Positions 10,880 through 11,313 of a stretch of DNA of 11,313 nucleotides are shown here, piece by piece (the stretch's first letter is position 1; each line of letters begins with the position of its first letter). The stretch spans positions 3,784 to 15,096 of the forward strand of contig NAOQ01000043.1 in the NCBI GenBank assembly GCA_002751075.1, read 5' to 3'. The notes under the pieces were generated by a model. The model did no database searches. It had not been told where the DNA came from and worked only from the letters and a program-made list of their open reading frames with translations. Source of the DNA: Ichthyophonus hoferi (lineage: Eukaryota > Opisthokonta > Ichthyosporea > Ichthyophonida > Ichthyophonidae). The position numbers were made by a program, and so were the translations under genes.

Positions 10880-11313
10880 CTGACAAATCCAAGAGGATTT
10901 TAACGCCAAAGTATATTAGTAGCTGGCTAGTTGATGCCCTTGATTGTGTATGATAATGCAAGTAAAGACTGTACTCAAATGTAATGCATTATTGTATTTG
11001 ATTCTATTACTAATTAGTTGGTTTGTGTAAACCAATGAGTCTACATAGATGATTAGATTGATAGGTTTAAGGGAGCCAAGCTGGCCTGGTAGAAACAAAT
11101 ATTAAAAATTAACAATTTATGGCATTTTCTACATGGATCATGGGCCTATTATGGGATTGTTAGTTTGGTTTGGTTTCAGTCAATGCAAAAAATTACTCTA
11201 TTATATCTCCATTTCAAAGCAGTATGATTTAATTACACCGCATTATTTTGATAGATATAATGGGGAATATATAACAGCAAATCTGTAAGAATGATAATAC
11301 ATGATATGTAGCC
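10880..11313 (-). other. UGDH: UGDH intron (to the window edge)
   Basis: No UGDH-like coding text is visible on the minus strand. The expected preceding segment (ILGFAFKKDTGDTRES) is not present. A branch-point-like CTACTAAT about 35 bases upstream of the acceptor (about 10915-10922) fits an intron. Confidence 0.65.

Overview
The window looks like nuclear DNA of an AT-rich, intron-rich invertebrate animal. The coding signal is chopped into exons of 57-300 bases, bounded by GT...AG splice sites and separated by introns of about 300-760 bases. The introns are full of simple repeats. Both protein families recognised here (C2CD5 and UDP-glucose 6-dehydrogenase) occur in animals. The compact introns would suit an early-branching animal such as a sponge, but that is a guess from style, not from a marker gene.

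Layout: bases 1-1175 hold no exon I can support and are probably intron of the first gene. Thirteen plus-strand exons between about 1176 and 9068 join in phase to give the C-terminal ~461 residues of a C2CD5 (CDP138-like, C2-domain protein 5) orthologue, from a YbjQ-like repeat module through the conserved C-terminal domain to the stop codon. The N-terminal C2 domain lies upstream of the window. Two possible polyadenylation signals follow. Bases 9069-9788 are AT-rich intergenic DNA. A decayed IS630/Tc1-mariner-type DDE transposase lies on the minus strand at about 9789-10400, and may reach to about 10570. It sits just downstream of the last exon of a minus-strand UDP-glucose 6-dehydrogenase gene (10580-10879). 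The rest of that gene lies beyond the right edge, behind an intron that fills 10880-11313.

The two genes converge tail to tail, with the dead transposon in between. They have no obvious shared function: C2CD5 acts in membrane traffic (GLUT4 vesicle fusion in vertebrates), and UGDH makes UDP-glucuronate for glycosaminoglycans. Nothing points to an operon.

The most unusual features are in the introns. They include a near-perfect 55-bp minisatellite filling one intron, with splice-like sequences in every unit, and a decayed ~88-bp array in the intron before it. There is also a hierarchical 10-bp/40-bp repeat, and a 3' splice site preceded by a G-rich purine tract instead of pyrimidines. I found no previously undescribed gene system. 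All family assignments were made by eye from remembered family sequences.
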